Assembly: GCF_965198245.1 (NCBI RefSeq)
Contig: NZ_OZ240249.1
Coordinates: 3,906,001-3,970,000 of the forward strand
Length of the DNA stretch: 64,000 nucleotides
Reading direction: 5' to 3'
DNA from: Poriferisodalis sp965198245
Lineage (GTDB): Bacteria; Actinomycetota; Acidimicrobiia; Acidimicrobiales; Poriferisodalaceae
Shown piece after piece: positions 6,946 through 16,300 of this stretch (its first letter is position 1; each line of letters begins with the position of its first letter). The translations under genes were made by a program, and so were the position numbers. Below the pieces are notes generated by a model. That model was given only the letters and a program-made list of their open reading frames with translations. It was not told where the DNA came from and ran no database searches.

Positions 6946-9405
6946 ATGCTGAAGCCATATCGAGTGCTGGACCTCACCGATCACCGGGGCGCGATGTGCA
7001 CCTCCATTCTCGGCTCGCTGGGCGCCGAGGTGATCCTGGTCGAAGGCCCCGGCGGGCGGGGCCGAAGCCACCGCCAGCACGGACCCGACGGCACGTCGTT
7101 GGGCTGGTGGAACCTTCGCCGCGGCGCGCAGAGCTGCATCATCAACGACCGCGACGAGCTGCTGGAACTGGCGGTGGGCGCCGACGCGCTGATCGAATCA
7201 CCCGATCCCGGCCTCGGTCTCGACTACGACGAGCTGCGCGCCGTCAACCCGGGCCTCGTGCACACCACCGTCACCGCCTTCGGCAGCACCGGCCCGAAGG
7301 CCGGATGGGCAGCGTCGGATCTCACCATTGCCGCATCGGCGTGCAGCGCTGCCATCACCGGCGACTCCGACCGGGCACCGCTGCGCATCACGGCACCGCA
7401 GAGCTGGCTGCACGCCGGATCGCATGCCGCGGTCGGCACGGCGCTCGCGTTGCGCCAGCGTGACCGCAGCGGCTATGGCCAGCACGTCGACATCTCGGCG
7501 CAGCAGGCGCTGATGCAGATTGCGTTTCCTGGACACGTCCACGCTCCGAACGGGTACCCGTCGGCGCGGCGGACGTCGGGCGGCATCCTGCTGCTCAACT
7601 TTCACCTCCAGTTCGTCTACCCGACGCTGGACGGCTACGTCTCGATCACGCTGCTCTTCGGTGACACGATCGGCCGCTTCACCGCTCGACTGATGGACTG
7701 GGTTCACGAGGCTGGCTGCTGCGACGACGAGTTGGCCAACCTTGACTGGGTCGATTTCGGCATGCGCCTGTTCACCGATCCTGATAGCGCACCGGCGCAG
7801 CTCGAGCAGACCAAGGCCGCGATTACCCGCCTGACCAGCACTCGGACCCGGGCCGAGCTATTCGCGGAGGCACAGAAGCGTGAACTGCTGCTCGCGCCCG
7901 TGTACAGCCCGGCGGAGCTGACCGCAGTCCAGCATTTCAACGAACGCGGCTACTGGGACACGGTCGACGACCCGGCCTTGGGCAGCGTCGTCACTCCCGG
8001 TGCGTGGTGCAAGCCCAGCCGGACGCCGCTGCGCTCGCTCGGCGGACCGCCCGAACTCGGCGCCCACACCGAAGCGGTGAGAACGACGCCGCGTTCGGCG
8101 CTGCTGGACGCCGCGCAGGCACTGCGTAATGCGAACCGTGACCCCGCAGCGCCGCGGCCGCTCGACGGCATCAAGGTGCTCGACACCAGCTGGGTGTACG
8201 CCGGGCCGTTCACCACGCGGGTGCTCGCCGATTTCGGCGCGACCGTCATCAAGGTGGAAGGGCCGGCTCGTTTCGATGCCGCCCGGGGCAGCGGCGGCGG
8301 GCTGCGGGGCGACATGGGACCTGACGCGTCGATCCAGTACGGAACGCTCAACTCGGGCAAGCTCGGCGTGACCCTGGACCTGAATGTCCCGGAAGGCCGC
8401 GACGCTTTCTGCGATCTCGTGGAGTGGGCGGACATCTTCGTGGAGTCGTACACGCCCGGCACGCTGGACGACTGGGGCATCGGGTGGGAAACGCTGTCGG
8501 AGCGCAACCCGAGTCTCATTCTGCTGAGCACCAGCCTGATGGGCCAGACCGGACCGCTTGCTACGTTCGCCGGTTTCGGCAACCTGGCTGGCGCCATCAC
8601 CGGCTTCTACGAGATGACGGGGTGGCCCGACCGTGCCCCCGCAGGACCCTTCCTGGCCTACACCGACTACGTCACTCCGCAGTACATGGTTCCGCTACTG
8701 ATGGCAGCGCTCGATGCTCGTGATGCCGATCCCGAAGGCCGGGGCCAGCACCTCGATTTCGCTCAAGCCGAAGCTGCAGTCCACTTCCTGGCAACCGAAG
8801 TGCTCGAGCACACGGTCAACGGCGCCACCGCGACTCGGACCGGCAACGCGGATGCGTTCATGTGCCCTCATGCCATGTACCCGTGCCACCCCGGCGACGC
8901 AGACCCCGACAATCCGCTCGAAGCGCTGGACCCTTGGATTGCAGTCGTGTGCGAGACCGAGCATCAGTGGGAATCACTGTGCCGCGTGCTCGAGAACGAC
9001 GGCCAGCTGGTGCCGTCCGACCTCGCCGGCCTTGACGCAGCAGGACGCCTTGGGCGCAGCGCCGAGGTCGACGCCGCCATCGCCGCTTGGGCCGCGCAAC
9101 GCACACCGGCCGACGCCGAGGCTGCACTGCAGGCCGTCGGTGTGCCGGCGCATGCCAACCAGAACGGTCTGGGCTGCTTCGCTGATCCGCAGCTCATCCA
9201 CCGAGGCCACTGGATGGACGTGGCCCATCCGGTGCACGACCGCATGATCGTCGAGGCCCCCAAACTGCAGCTCAGCGCCACGCCTCACGTGGTCACCCGC
9301 TCGGGCCCCAGCCTTGGCGAGCACAATGACCTGGTTTTGAGAGACATCCTCGGCTACGACGACGACCGCATCGTCGAGCTCGCGATCGCCGGCGCCATCG
9401 GCTGA
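6946..9405 (+). CDS. Fused tandem class III CoA-transferase, second paralogue
   Basis: 819 residues with two CaiB/BaiF domains: LKPYRVLDLTDHRGAMC at the N-terminus and PLDGIKVLDTSWVYAGPF near residue 405. It is clearly a paralogue of the protein at 1086, sharing ANLDWVDFGM-type and GNADAFMCPH-type segments and the C-terminal AELAIAGAI-like end. As there, the N half has Trp at the aspartyl-CoA position (QSWLHAGSHAA) and the C half keeps Asp (AYTDYVTPQYM), so only the second domain should form the acyl-enzyme intermediate. The ATG at 6946 is the only start consistent with the family N-terminus. The divergent thiolase-like gene 85 bases away suggests one CoA-ester pathway. Confidence 0.9.
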   Translation: MLKPYRVLDLTDHRGAMCTSILGSLGAEVILVEGPGGRGRSHRQHGPDGTSLGWWNLRRGAQSCIINDRDELLELAVGADALIESPDPGLGLDYDELRAVNPGLVHTTVTAFGSTGPKAGWAASDLTIAASACSAAITGDSDRAPLRITAPQSWLHAGSHAAVGTALALRQRDRSGYGQHVDISAQQALMQIAFPGHVHAPNGYPSARRTSGGILLLNFHLQFVYPTLDGYVSITLLFGDTIGRFTARLMDWVHEAGCCDDELANLDWVDFGMRLFTDPDSAPAQLEQTKAAITRLTSTRTRAELFAEAQKRELLLAPVYSPAELTAVQHFNERGYWDTVDDPALGSVVTPGAWCKPSRTPLRSLGGPPELGAHTEAVRTTPRSALLDAAQALRNANRDPAAPRPLDGIKVLDTSWVYAGPFTTRVLADFGATVIKVEGPARFDAARGSGGGLRGDMGPDASIQYGTLNSGKLGVTLDLNVPEGRDAFCDLVEWADIFVESYTPGTLDDWGIGWETLSERNPSLILLSTSLMGQTGPLATFAGFGNLAGAITGFYEMTGWPDRAPAGPFLAYTDYVTPQYMVPLLMAALDARDADPEGRGQHLDFAQAEAAVHFLATEVLEHTVNGATATRTGNADAFMCPHAMYPCHPGDADPDNPLEALDPWIAVVCETEHQWESLCRVLENDGQLVPSDLAGLDAAGRLGRSAEVDAAIAAWAAQRTPADAEAALQAVGVPAHANQNGLGCFADPQLIHRGHWMDVAHPVHDRMIVEAPKLQLSATPHVVTRSGPSLGEHNDLVLRDILGYDDDRIVELAIAGAIG

Positions 9406-9644
9406 ACAGCCCGGCAGGGGCGGCCGCGACAGGAAAATGAAGCCCGTCTTCGTTCGGCCCGGCGCTACGGTCGCTCCTGGATCGCCGCGCGCAGCCGCGG
9501 CCGACTGCGCAGCCAGCGACGCAGCCTGAGCCACACAGCCCGAGCCGCCGTTGTCGTGTGCACTACTGGACGTGCCTGCACGCCATCGCGGCGCTGTCGC
9601 GTGCGCACGGCTGCGTTCACCAGGACCATGAGAGGGACTCAGCT

Positions 9645-10049
9645 GTGTCTGAACAAGAACGATCTCGGCTCTACGCTTGGTTCTGTGACCACGCCGACGA
9701 GCCGCTCGCGGAGTATGTGATGTCGTGCTTGGCGCCGGCCCCGCTGGCGGACATCGCAACGAAAGCCGATGTGCGCGACCTCGCCGCCAAGATCGGTGCA
9801 CTGGTGGCACAACGCGAAGCGGACCGCAAAGAAACAGCAGCACAGCGAGACACCGACCGTAAGGAAACAGCAGCATTGATCGGTGCATTGGCAGCACAGC
9901 GCGAAGCGGACCGCAAGGACGCAGCAGAGCAGCGTGAAGCCGATCTGCGAACGTCGCGACATCGCCACTACTGGGCTGTCGGCATCATGACGACACTGTT
10001 CGGGGCGAACATGACGGTGGTACTGGGCTCGCTGCTGAACGCGCTCTAG
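9645..10049 (+). CDS. Small coiled-coil, tail-anchored membrane protein
   Basis: 134 residues from GTG 9645, preceded by a GAGAGGGA-type site. There is no family I recognise. After a globular start (SRLYAWFCDHADEPLAEYV) comes a highly charged helix with internal repeats of QREADRKETAA type (three near copies, about residues 62-105), then a single hydrophobic segment at the C-terminus (WAVGIMTTLFGANMTVVLG). It should be a C-terminally anchored membrane protein with a cytoplasmic coiled coil. The repeat is also visible in the DNA (CGAAGCGGACCGCAA recurring), so copy number may vary between strains. Confidence 0.65.
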   Translation: MSEQERSRLYAWFCDHADEPLAEYVMSCLAPAPLADIATKADVRDLAAKIGALVAQREADRKETAAQRDTDRKETAALIGALAAQREADRKDAAEQREADLRTSRHRHYWAVGIMTTLFGANMTVVLGSLLNAL

Positions 10050-10332
10050 CAGGGTGCCGAAGAGTCCCGAGTCTCAAGTGTTGCGAACCCAAAACCACAG
10101 GTCAGAGGCTTGCGTATCTTGCGAGACCCATCTCTATTGGCATCTTGCTAACGGCTGCGCCCCTGAGGAGATGATGCCGGGCCTGCGGGCTCCGGCAGAT
10201 GCCTGAACTCTGCCGGTTCTCGGGCATCGTCATCAGGATGTACATAGGCGATCACGCGCCTCTGTATTCTCACGCCGAGTACGCGGAACATGAGATGCAG
10301 GTGTCGATCCAAGGCAGGTGGATCATGTTCGG

Positions 10333-13041
10333 CTATGGGTCGGTGGTGAAGGTGACGGTGCCGACGAGGTGTGCGGGTGACCAGATGCCTCCTGGGTAGA
10401 AGCCGCCGTCCCAGGTGGGGATGAAGTCGGTGGGCTGCATGTAGCCCGAGCCGCCGCTGCCGATGAACTGCTCTTCGGACACGAGTCGGAACAGCGCTTC
10501 GGCGGTGTAGGTGGTGCCCGGGGTCAGGCCCGAGACGGTGACGTATGCGTCGTTGGTGTGGGTGCAGTCGGTGGCGGGGCTGAGGTAGCGGGCTTGGGCG
10601 GCTTGGTAGCCGTAGGGGCCGTCGGCGTCGCTGACGACCACCATCACCGGGTCGATGGAGAGCCCGTCAAAGGCGTCGTCGCTGGCGCTGTCGATCACGG
10701 TGTGGCCGATCCACCCCGCAACATTGCTGCCAGAGTTCGTGCGCGCCCCCACGGTCACGGTCTTGGTGATCTTTCCGCCGACTGCGTCGCTCGGACTGAA
10801 GATCAGGCGGCTATTCGCAAAGCCGTCGACGATGATGTCGCTCGAGATGTGGACGTTCGCTTCGATGTGCACATCTGTCGTGGGGACTTGTTCGAGTGTC
10901 ACGGTGTAGGTGGCCGTCGAACCCGGAGTCAGCTCCACGAATGCCTTGCTCACGGTCACTTTGTCGGTCGTGTCGGTGCTGTCGCGGTTGGCGAGGCAGG
11001 TGTTGTGCCCCCAGCCCTTGTAGCCGATGCCCACGTGCAGCAGCCGGTTCTCAGGGCCCGAGCGCGGCGGTGACAGGGCGAGGTGATCTTTGGCGTGGTT
11101 GCCGAGCTGGCTGCCGTTCGGGTCGGTGCCGGTCATGTTGACCCGGATCGTGGCGCCGGTTCTCCACACATTGGTGACGGTCACGAGGCCGGCTGCGGGG
11201 AGCTGGCGTTCCGAATCGACCGACACCGCTTTGGAGGGGTTGCTGCGGGCGGTGCCGCGCACGGCGATCACCCGATAGGAGAACTGGGTCAACGGCGCGA
11301 TCTCTTGGTAGCCGACCCCCGAGCGAGTCACCGTCGCGGTCACGTCGCTGCCGGTGTCAGACCACGAGGTGGTGCCGCTGGTGGTGATGGTGGCGACGTC
11401 CGCGAACGGCAGCGCGCGGTCGGATTGGGTGACGAGGCGCCGCTGGATGACGTAGCCGGTCACCGACGACGCGTCCTGGCTGGGCGGGTCCCAGTCCAGT
11501 TCGATCGCCAACGTCGTGCCGTCGGCCACGGCCTGCTTGGTCGGAATCGACACGGTCAGGCCCTGGGGGGACTCCGCGTCGGGCCGTGCGGCGTCCTCGA
11601 CGCGTTCGATGAAGGTACCGGCTGACAGGCGGCTGCCGAAGTCGCGGTCGTTTTCGAACACGTCGACATCGGTGCCGTACAGGGTGCGCATCTGGTAGAT
11701 GTGCCGGCGCGGGCCGACCAGCGCGTCACGGCTGGTGTCGGTGAAACTGAAGATGCCAGTTTGTCCGATGACGGTGCCGATCAGGTGGGGCTGGCTGTCC
11801 GAGAGCAGCTCCACGGTGCCGTTGCGGTAGACGTGCCCGAACGAGGTGCGGTAGATCTCATAGCTGTCTATGGAGCGCCTGTCGACGCAGGTGTACTTCC
11901 AGTAGGCCTTGGTGCGGTCCTCTTCCACCCAATAGCGCATGTAATCGTTCTGGAACCAGCGGCCGACGCCGTCTATTACCGCCCAAACTCTGCGGTTGAC
12001 TCTCTCGGAATGCGAGGTCTGAGGGCCGGGCACCCGCTCGATGTCGTACTCGGCGCAGGCCCACCACTCCGGGCGTTCGGGCCGTTGCCAGCTGATCAAG
12101 ATGCCGTCATCGGTCAGTTCCGCGGTGACGCGGGGCGCGAACCGCGAAGCGTCATGGCCGGTGATCTCAGCGACCCGGTCGGGGTCGTTCTCGTTCTCCG
12201 GTGTCAGGGTGTCTTCCCTGGCGAACGCCGGGGGAGCGCCGGGATCGAACCCCAGCGAGTTCGGGTAGCTCGCGGGCAGCCCCGGCAGGGTGGAGCGGTC
12301 CTGGAACTGTGCTGGGACCGTGACCTGCGACGAGGACCGCACCACCACCGCCCCTTCGCCGTCGTCGGGCGGGGGCACGAACTGCTTGTCGTCCTGCTGT
12401 GGGTCCTGCTGCTGAGTCGTGCCCGACCTCACCGACACCGCCGAACCAACAACACCACCCTCACCGTCGTCGCCGTCGTCGGGATCGCCGCCATCGCCGT
12501 CGTTGCTGGGATCAGGCTCGGGTTCTGGGTCGGGTGCGGGTTCTGGGTCGGGTGCGGGTTCTGGGTCGGGTGCGGGTTCTGGGTCGGGTGCGGGTGCGCC
12601 GGTGTCGGGATCACAGCCGGCCTGGGGGTCAGCAGCGACATAGCCCGCGGGCAGGTCCACACGCGAGTAGTTCCCCCAGCGCGAGAGCTGGTCGCCGCGA
12701 CGCGCTTTGACCCGATAGGTGTACGCGGTGCCGGGCTGATCAGCGCAGCGATCCACGAACGACGTCGCATCGGTGGCAGTGTCGTCGACGATCACATGGA
12801 ACGACCCGACCGCGTCCACCCCGGGACGGCGACGCAGGACCTGGTAGCCGGTGACTCCCTCGGCGTCGTCGATGGGCGCGTTCCAGGTCAGGGTGACTGT
12901 CCCGTCCGCCAGCGACGCGGACAGGCCCTTGGGATGCAAAGAGCTAGACGACGCCCCCACAGCAGGAGACAGCACTGCTGCCGCGAGCGCCATCGCCGCC
13001 AGCGCTGCGGGCACCGACCGTCTGCGCCTGCGGGGCCTCAT
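10333..13041 (-). CDS. Secreted fibronectin type III repeat protein, poly-C tract at 5' end
   Basis: 902 residues as read from ATG 13041. A basic, Ala-rich signal peptide (MRPRRRRRSVPAALAAMALA) precedes a fibronectin type III domain (about 35-130), an acidic Pro-rich linker with four PDPEPA units (about 150-180), a QQQDPQQDD stretch, and further FN3-like modules (ISWQRPERPEWWACAEYDIE; LDWDPPSQDASSVTGYVIQR). It is probably a cell-surface or exported protein; the function is unknown. ATG 13041 has no ribosome-binding site. A GTG at 13087 has GGAG eight bases upstream, but a 13-base C tract puts it one base out of frame; 12 C would join them. Expression may therefore be switched by tract slippage. 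Confidence 0.85.
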   Translation of the reverse strand: MRPRRRRRSVPAALAAMALAAAVLSPAVGASSSSLHPKGLSASLADGTVTLTWNAPIDDAEGVTGYQVLRRRPGVDAVGSFHVIVDDTATDATSFVDRCADQPGTAYTYRVKARRGDQLSRWGNYSRVDLPAGYVAADPQAGCDPDTGAPAPDPEPAPDPEPAPDPEPAPDPEPEPDPSNDGDGGDPDDGDDGEGGVVGSAVSVRSGTTQQQDPQQDDKQFVPPPDDGEGAVVVRSSSQVTVPAQFQDRSTLPGLPASYPNSLGFDPGAPPAFAREDTLTPENENDPDRVAEITGHDASRFAPRVTAELTDDGILISWQRPERPEWWACAEYDIERVPGPQTSHSERVNRRVWAVIDGVGRWFQNDYMRYWVEEDRTKAYWKYTCVDRRSIDSYEIYRTSFGHVYRNGTVELLSDSQPHLIGTVIGQTGIFSFTDTSRDALVGPRRHIYQMRTLYGTDVDVFENDRDFGSRLSAGTFIERVEDAARPDAESPQGLTVSIPTKQAVADGTTLAIELDWDPPSQDASSVTGYVIQRRLVTQSDRALPFADVATITTSGTTSWSDTGSDVTATVTRSGVGYQEIAPLTQFSYRVIAVRGTARSNPSKAVSVDSERQLPAAGLVTVTNVWRTGATIRVNMTGTDPNGSQLGNHAKDHLALSPPRSGPENRLLHVGIGYKGWGHNTCLANRDSTDTTDKVTVSKAFVELTPGSTATYTVTLEQVPTTDVHIEANVHISSDIIVDGFANSRLIFSPSDAVGGKITKTVTVGARTNSGSNVAGWIGHTVIDSASDDAFDGLSIDPVMVVVSDADGPYGYQAAQARYLSPATDCTHTNDAYVTVSGLTPGTTYTAEALFRLVSEEQFIGSGGSGYMQPTDFIPTWDGGFYPGGIWSPAHLVGTVTFTTDP

Positions 13042-13046
13042 TCCGC

Positions 13047-13059
13047 GGGGGGGGGGGGG
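13047..13059 (-). repeat. 13-base homopolymer C tract (coding strand) at start of FN3 gene
   Basis: Thirteen consecutive G on the plus strand, i.e. C on the coding strand, lie between GTG 13087 and ATG 13041. Losing one base puts GTG 13087 in frame with the signal peptide. Such tracts are typical slipped-strand mispairing sites. Confidence 0.85.
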
Positions 13060-13084
13060 TCTGAGACAGAGTGCGGTCAGGTGT

Positions 13085-13099
13085 CACGGGCTTCGCTCC
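13085..13099 (-). promoter_or_regulatory. Ribosome-binding site and GTG start upstream of the poly-C tract
   Basis: GGAG (13096-13099), an 8-base spacer, then GTG (13085-13087). This is the only credible Shine-Dalgarno sequence near the FN3 gene start and it lies upstream of the C tract. Confidence 0.5.
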
Positions 13100-13323
13100 A
13101 AGAGGACTTCAGGGCCTGCGCAGGCACCGCTCAGCATGTTGCTGCGCGGCACCGGGCAGGGACTGCTGGTGGCTGGCACGAAACGCTACACCGTCCATGA
13201 ACCAGATAGCAATAGCACATGAGATAGATGCATTCAACAGCCAGGGCACCCGTGCACTCGCACCTGCCGGTGACCCCGGCAGCGTCCGCACGATCCCGGT
13301 GCGATTCGGCTGGAAACAGCGTC

Positions 13324-16300
13324 TCAGTGGTGCAGCTGACTGCGCCGAACTACTCCTCCGACGGCAACGGCTGGCTGATATGGCACGTCGAGCTCGAGAT
13401 AATGCGAGAGCGGCGTGCCCGCAGCCGTGCATACCTGAGTCTGGGAGCGGGCTTGGCCGTCGCTCGACGTCGCGCACTCAGTCGCTGCGGGGAGCAACAA
13501 CGTCACATCGCCTGTGCCGCTCGGCTTGACGTGAATCTCCCACAGATCACTTCGCCCGTCGACACGCTTGAACTTGAGGGCTGTGCCGTTGGTCACTTCC
13601 AGCAAGTCGTCACGCAGCGTGCGGAAGCTCACAGCGATCGGCTCGCTGAACTGGACACGCGCAGTGAACTGGCCCGTGCCCGCATGCGATGGGGGAATCG
13701 TCGACTCGACGAATTCAGCCGTCAGAACGGCGGAGTCGCCCCCGTTGTCGTCGGTGACTGCGTCTTCGATCGCGGGACCCTTGCCGTCGCCGCTGCCCTG
13801 CTCGCCGTCTGTGCCCTGCTCGCCGTCTGTGCCCTGCTCGCCGTCTGTGCCGGACGGTGACAATTCTGTCGAGGCTGTCGAGACGGTCGAGGCGGTCGCC
13901 GGCATGTCGTAGGCGTACAGGGCGTCGTCGTCATCGTCGGCAACCCACATGACGGTGCCGTTGGACCAGATGCCCTTGGGGCTGGCGTTGCCCGCTGCGA
14001 GCAACCCGTCGAAGTCCAAATCGGCCATGCGGTCGCCGGTGGCGAGGTCGTAGGCGTAGATCTTTCCGTCGTCGTCGTCGCTCACCCACAAGGTGGTCCC
14101 ATCGGACCACATCGCCGCGGCGTGGTCGTTGCCCGCATCGCCCAGACCGTTGATGTCCTTGGCGGATTGCCGGTCACCGGTGGCGAGGTCGTAGGCATAC
14201 ACCTTGTTGTCGTGGTGGTCGGCCACCCACATCGTCGTCCCGTCAGACCACAGGCCCTTGGAGTGGGCGTTGCTCGGGCCACGCTGGTGCAACTTGTCGA
14301 TGTCGCTGCGGGATATGCGGGCACCTGTGGCCAAGTTGTAGGCGTAGAGCTTGTCGTCGTCGTCGTCGCTGACCCACAGGGTGGCCCCATCAGACCACAT
14401 GCCGTTGCCGTGGTGATTGCCGGCGGCCCCCAAGGTGGTGATGTCCTTGTCCGCGTCACGGGACATGTCCGCCAGGCTGTAGGCATAGATGCGATCGCCC
14501 ACGTTCATCACCCACACCGTGATGCCGTCGGACCACAGGGCCCGAGCTGCATGGTGAGCCGGGTACAGCGCCTTCGAAGCGGGCAACGCTCCCCAGTCGA
14601 GCGCCGCTGCTGGGGCACGGGTCACGTTCAGCTGATAGATCCGGCGAGCGGTGCCGTCGGAGGACTCCACAGTGACGCGGATGGCGTTGATGCCGGTGGT
14701 GAGGTTGACCTGGTGGCCGTCGGTGCCGGTGTCGGCGTCGATTGCGGGATCGAGGGCCACCGTGGCCGCCGGGTCGCTGGGCGTGGCGGTGATCGTGGCC
14801 ACACTGACCGTGGCTGCAACGTCGGCCGAATACCCGGTGGTTGCGCCGTCGAACGTGCCCAAATCGACGCCGCTGAGCGTCAGCGCCGACAGCGACGCGT
14901 CATCGGTGAGCACTGCTGCATCGACCCCGGTGACGGTGACGGTGTAGGTCCTGGTGACCGATCCGCTGGTGACCGTCACTGAAATGATGTTCTCGCCGGT
15001 GACCACACTCGCCTGGTGGCCGTCGGTGCCGGTGTCCGCGTCCGCGGACGGGCTGATCGTGACCGTCGCATCGTCATCGGCGGTCTTGGCCGTCACCGTC
15101 ACCGATGCGACGGTGTTCGGCACGCGTGCGGTGTACTCGGTGCGCTCAGGGTCGAACGTGGCGATGTCGGCCGGCTCGAGCGCGAGCGATGCCAGCCGGG
15201 CATTTGCGGGCATGCGATGGGCGTACACGAGGTCGTCCTCGTCGTCGACCGCCCACATGTGCGTGCCGTCGGACCAGATCCCAGCGGGGCTGTCATTGCC
15301 TGCGTCGCCCAAGGCGTCGAGTTCCAGATCGGATCTGCGGGCGCCGCTGCGCAGGTCGTAGGCGTAGATCTTGGCGTCCTCGTCGTCGGCCACCCACATG
15401 GTGACGCCATCGGACCACAGTGCCGCAGCACTGCCGTTGCCCGATCTGCCGAATGCGCCGCCGCCAAGCCGGCCGATGTCGCGGCCGGCACGGCGGGCGC
15501 CGCTTGCGAGGTCGTAGGCGTAGATTTTGTCGCGGCCGTTGTCGGCCACCCACATGGTGACGCCGTCGGACCACATGCCTGTGGGGTAGTTGTTGCTCGC
15601 GCTGTCCAGCGTGTCGATGTCGCTGCTCGAGATGCGGGCACCGGTTCGGAGGCTGTACGCGTAGATCTTGTCGTCGATGTCGTCGGCGACCCACATGGTG
15701 GCCCCGTCGGACCACATGGCGCTGGCATGGCGATTGCCCGCGGCCCGCAGCGTGGTGATGTCCTTGCCCGCCAAGCGACTCATGTCGGCGAGGCTGTAGG
15801 CGTAGATGCGGTTGCTGCGGTTCAGCACCCACAGGGTTGCCCCGTCGGACCACAGCGCCCGTGGCGACCCGTTGGCAGATGCCAGCGACTCCGACGCAGG
15901 CAGCGTGCCCCAGTTGGGCGCCGCGGCTGAGGCACGGGTCACGATCACCCGGTAGGTCCGCCGAACGGTGCCGTCGGAGGACTCCACCGTCACCGAGATG
16001 ACGTTGGAACCCGGGTCGAGATCGACCTGCTGGCCGTCGACGTCGGCATCGTCGTCGGCGGCTGGGTCGACGGTGACGGTGGCTCCTGGGTCGGCGGCAG
16101 CGGCGGTGACCGTCGTCGAACTCACCGAGTCCGCCACATGGACGCTGTAGGAGTTCGTGGCGCTGTCGAAAGTGCCGAAGTCGATGCCGCTGAGCGACAG
16201 GTCCGACAGCAACGCGGCATCGCTGAGCGTGGCGGCGGCGGCCTGCATCACCGTGACTGTGTAGATCTTCGTGCGGGCGCCGCTGGTCACCGTCGCCGTG

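Noticed and set aside
9437..9529. 30-residue open frame (MKPVFVRPGATVAPGSPRAA) with an AGGAAA before it
   Set aside because: Too short and without conserved features; not separable from chance in this GC-rich DNA.
12531..12600. Tandem repeat in the FN3 gene as a possible CRISPR or regulatory array
   Set aside because: It is an in-frame 18-base repeat encoding the PDPEPA linker, with no spacers.
11701..13200. 499-codon plus-strand frame crossing the FN3 gene and its poly-C tract
   Set aside because: Antisense to a gene with signal peptide and FN3 domains; its repetitive GFWVGC stretch is only the complement of the PDPEPA repeat.
13264..13282. Hairpin CTGCCGG/CCGGCAG between the two surface-protein genes
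   Set aside because: Could terminate the upstream transcript, but there is no T run and 7-bp GC stems are common here by chance.
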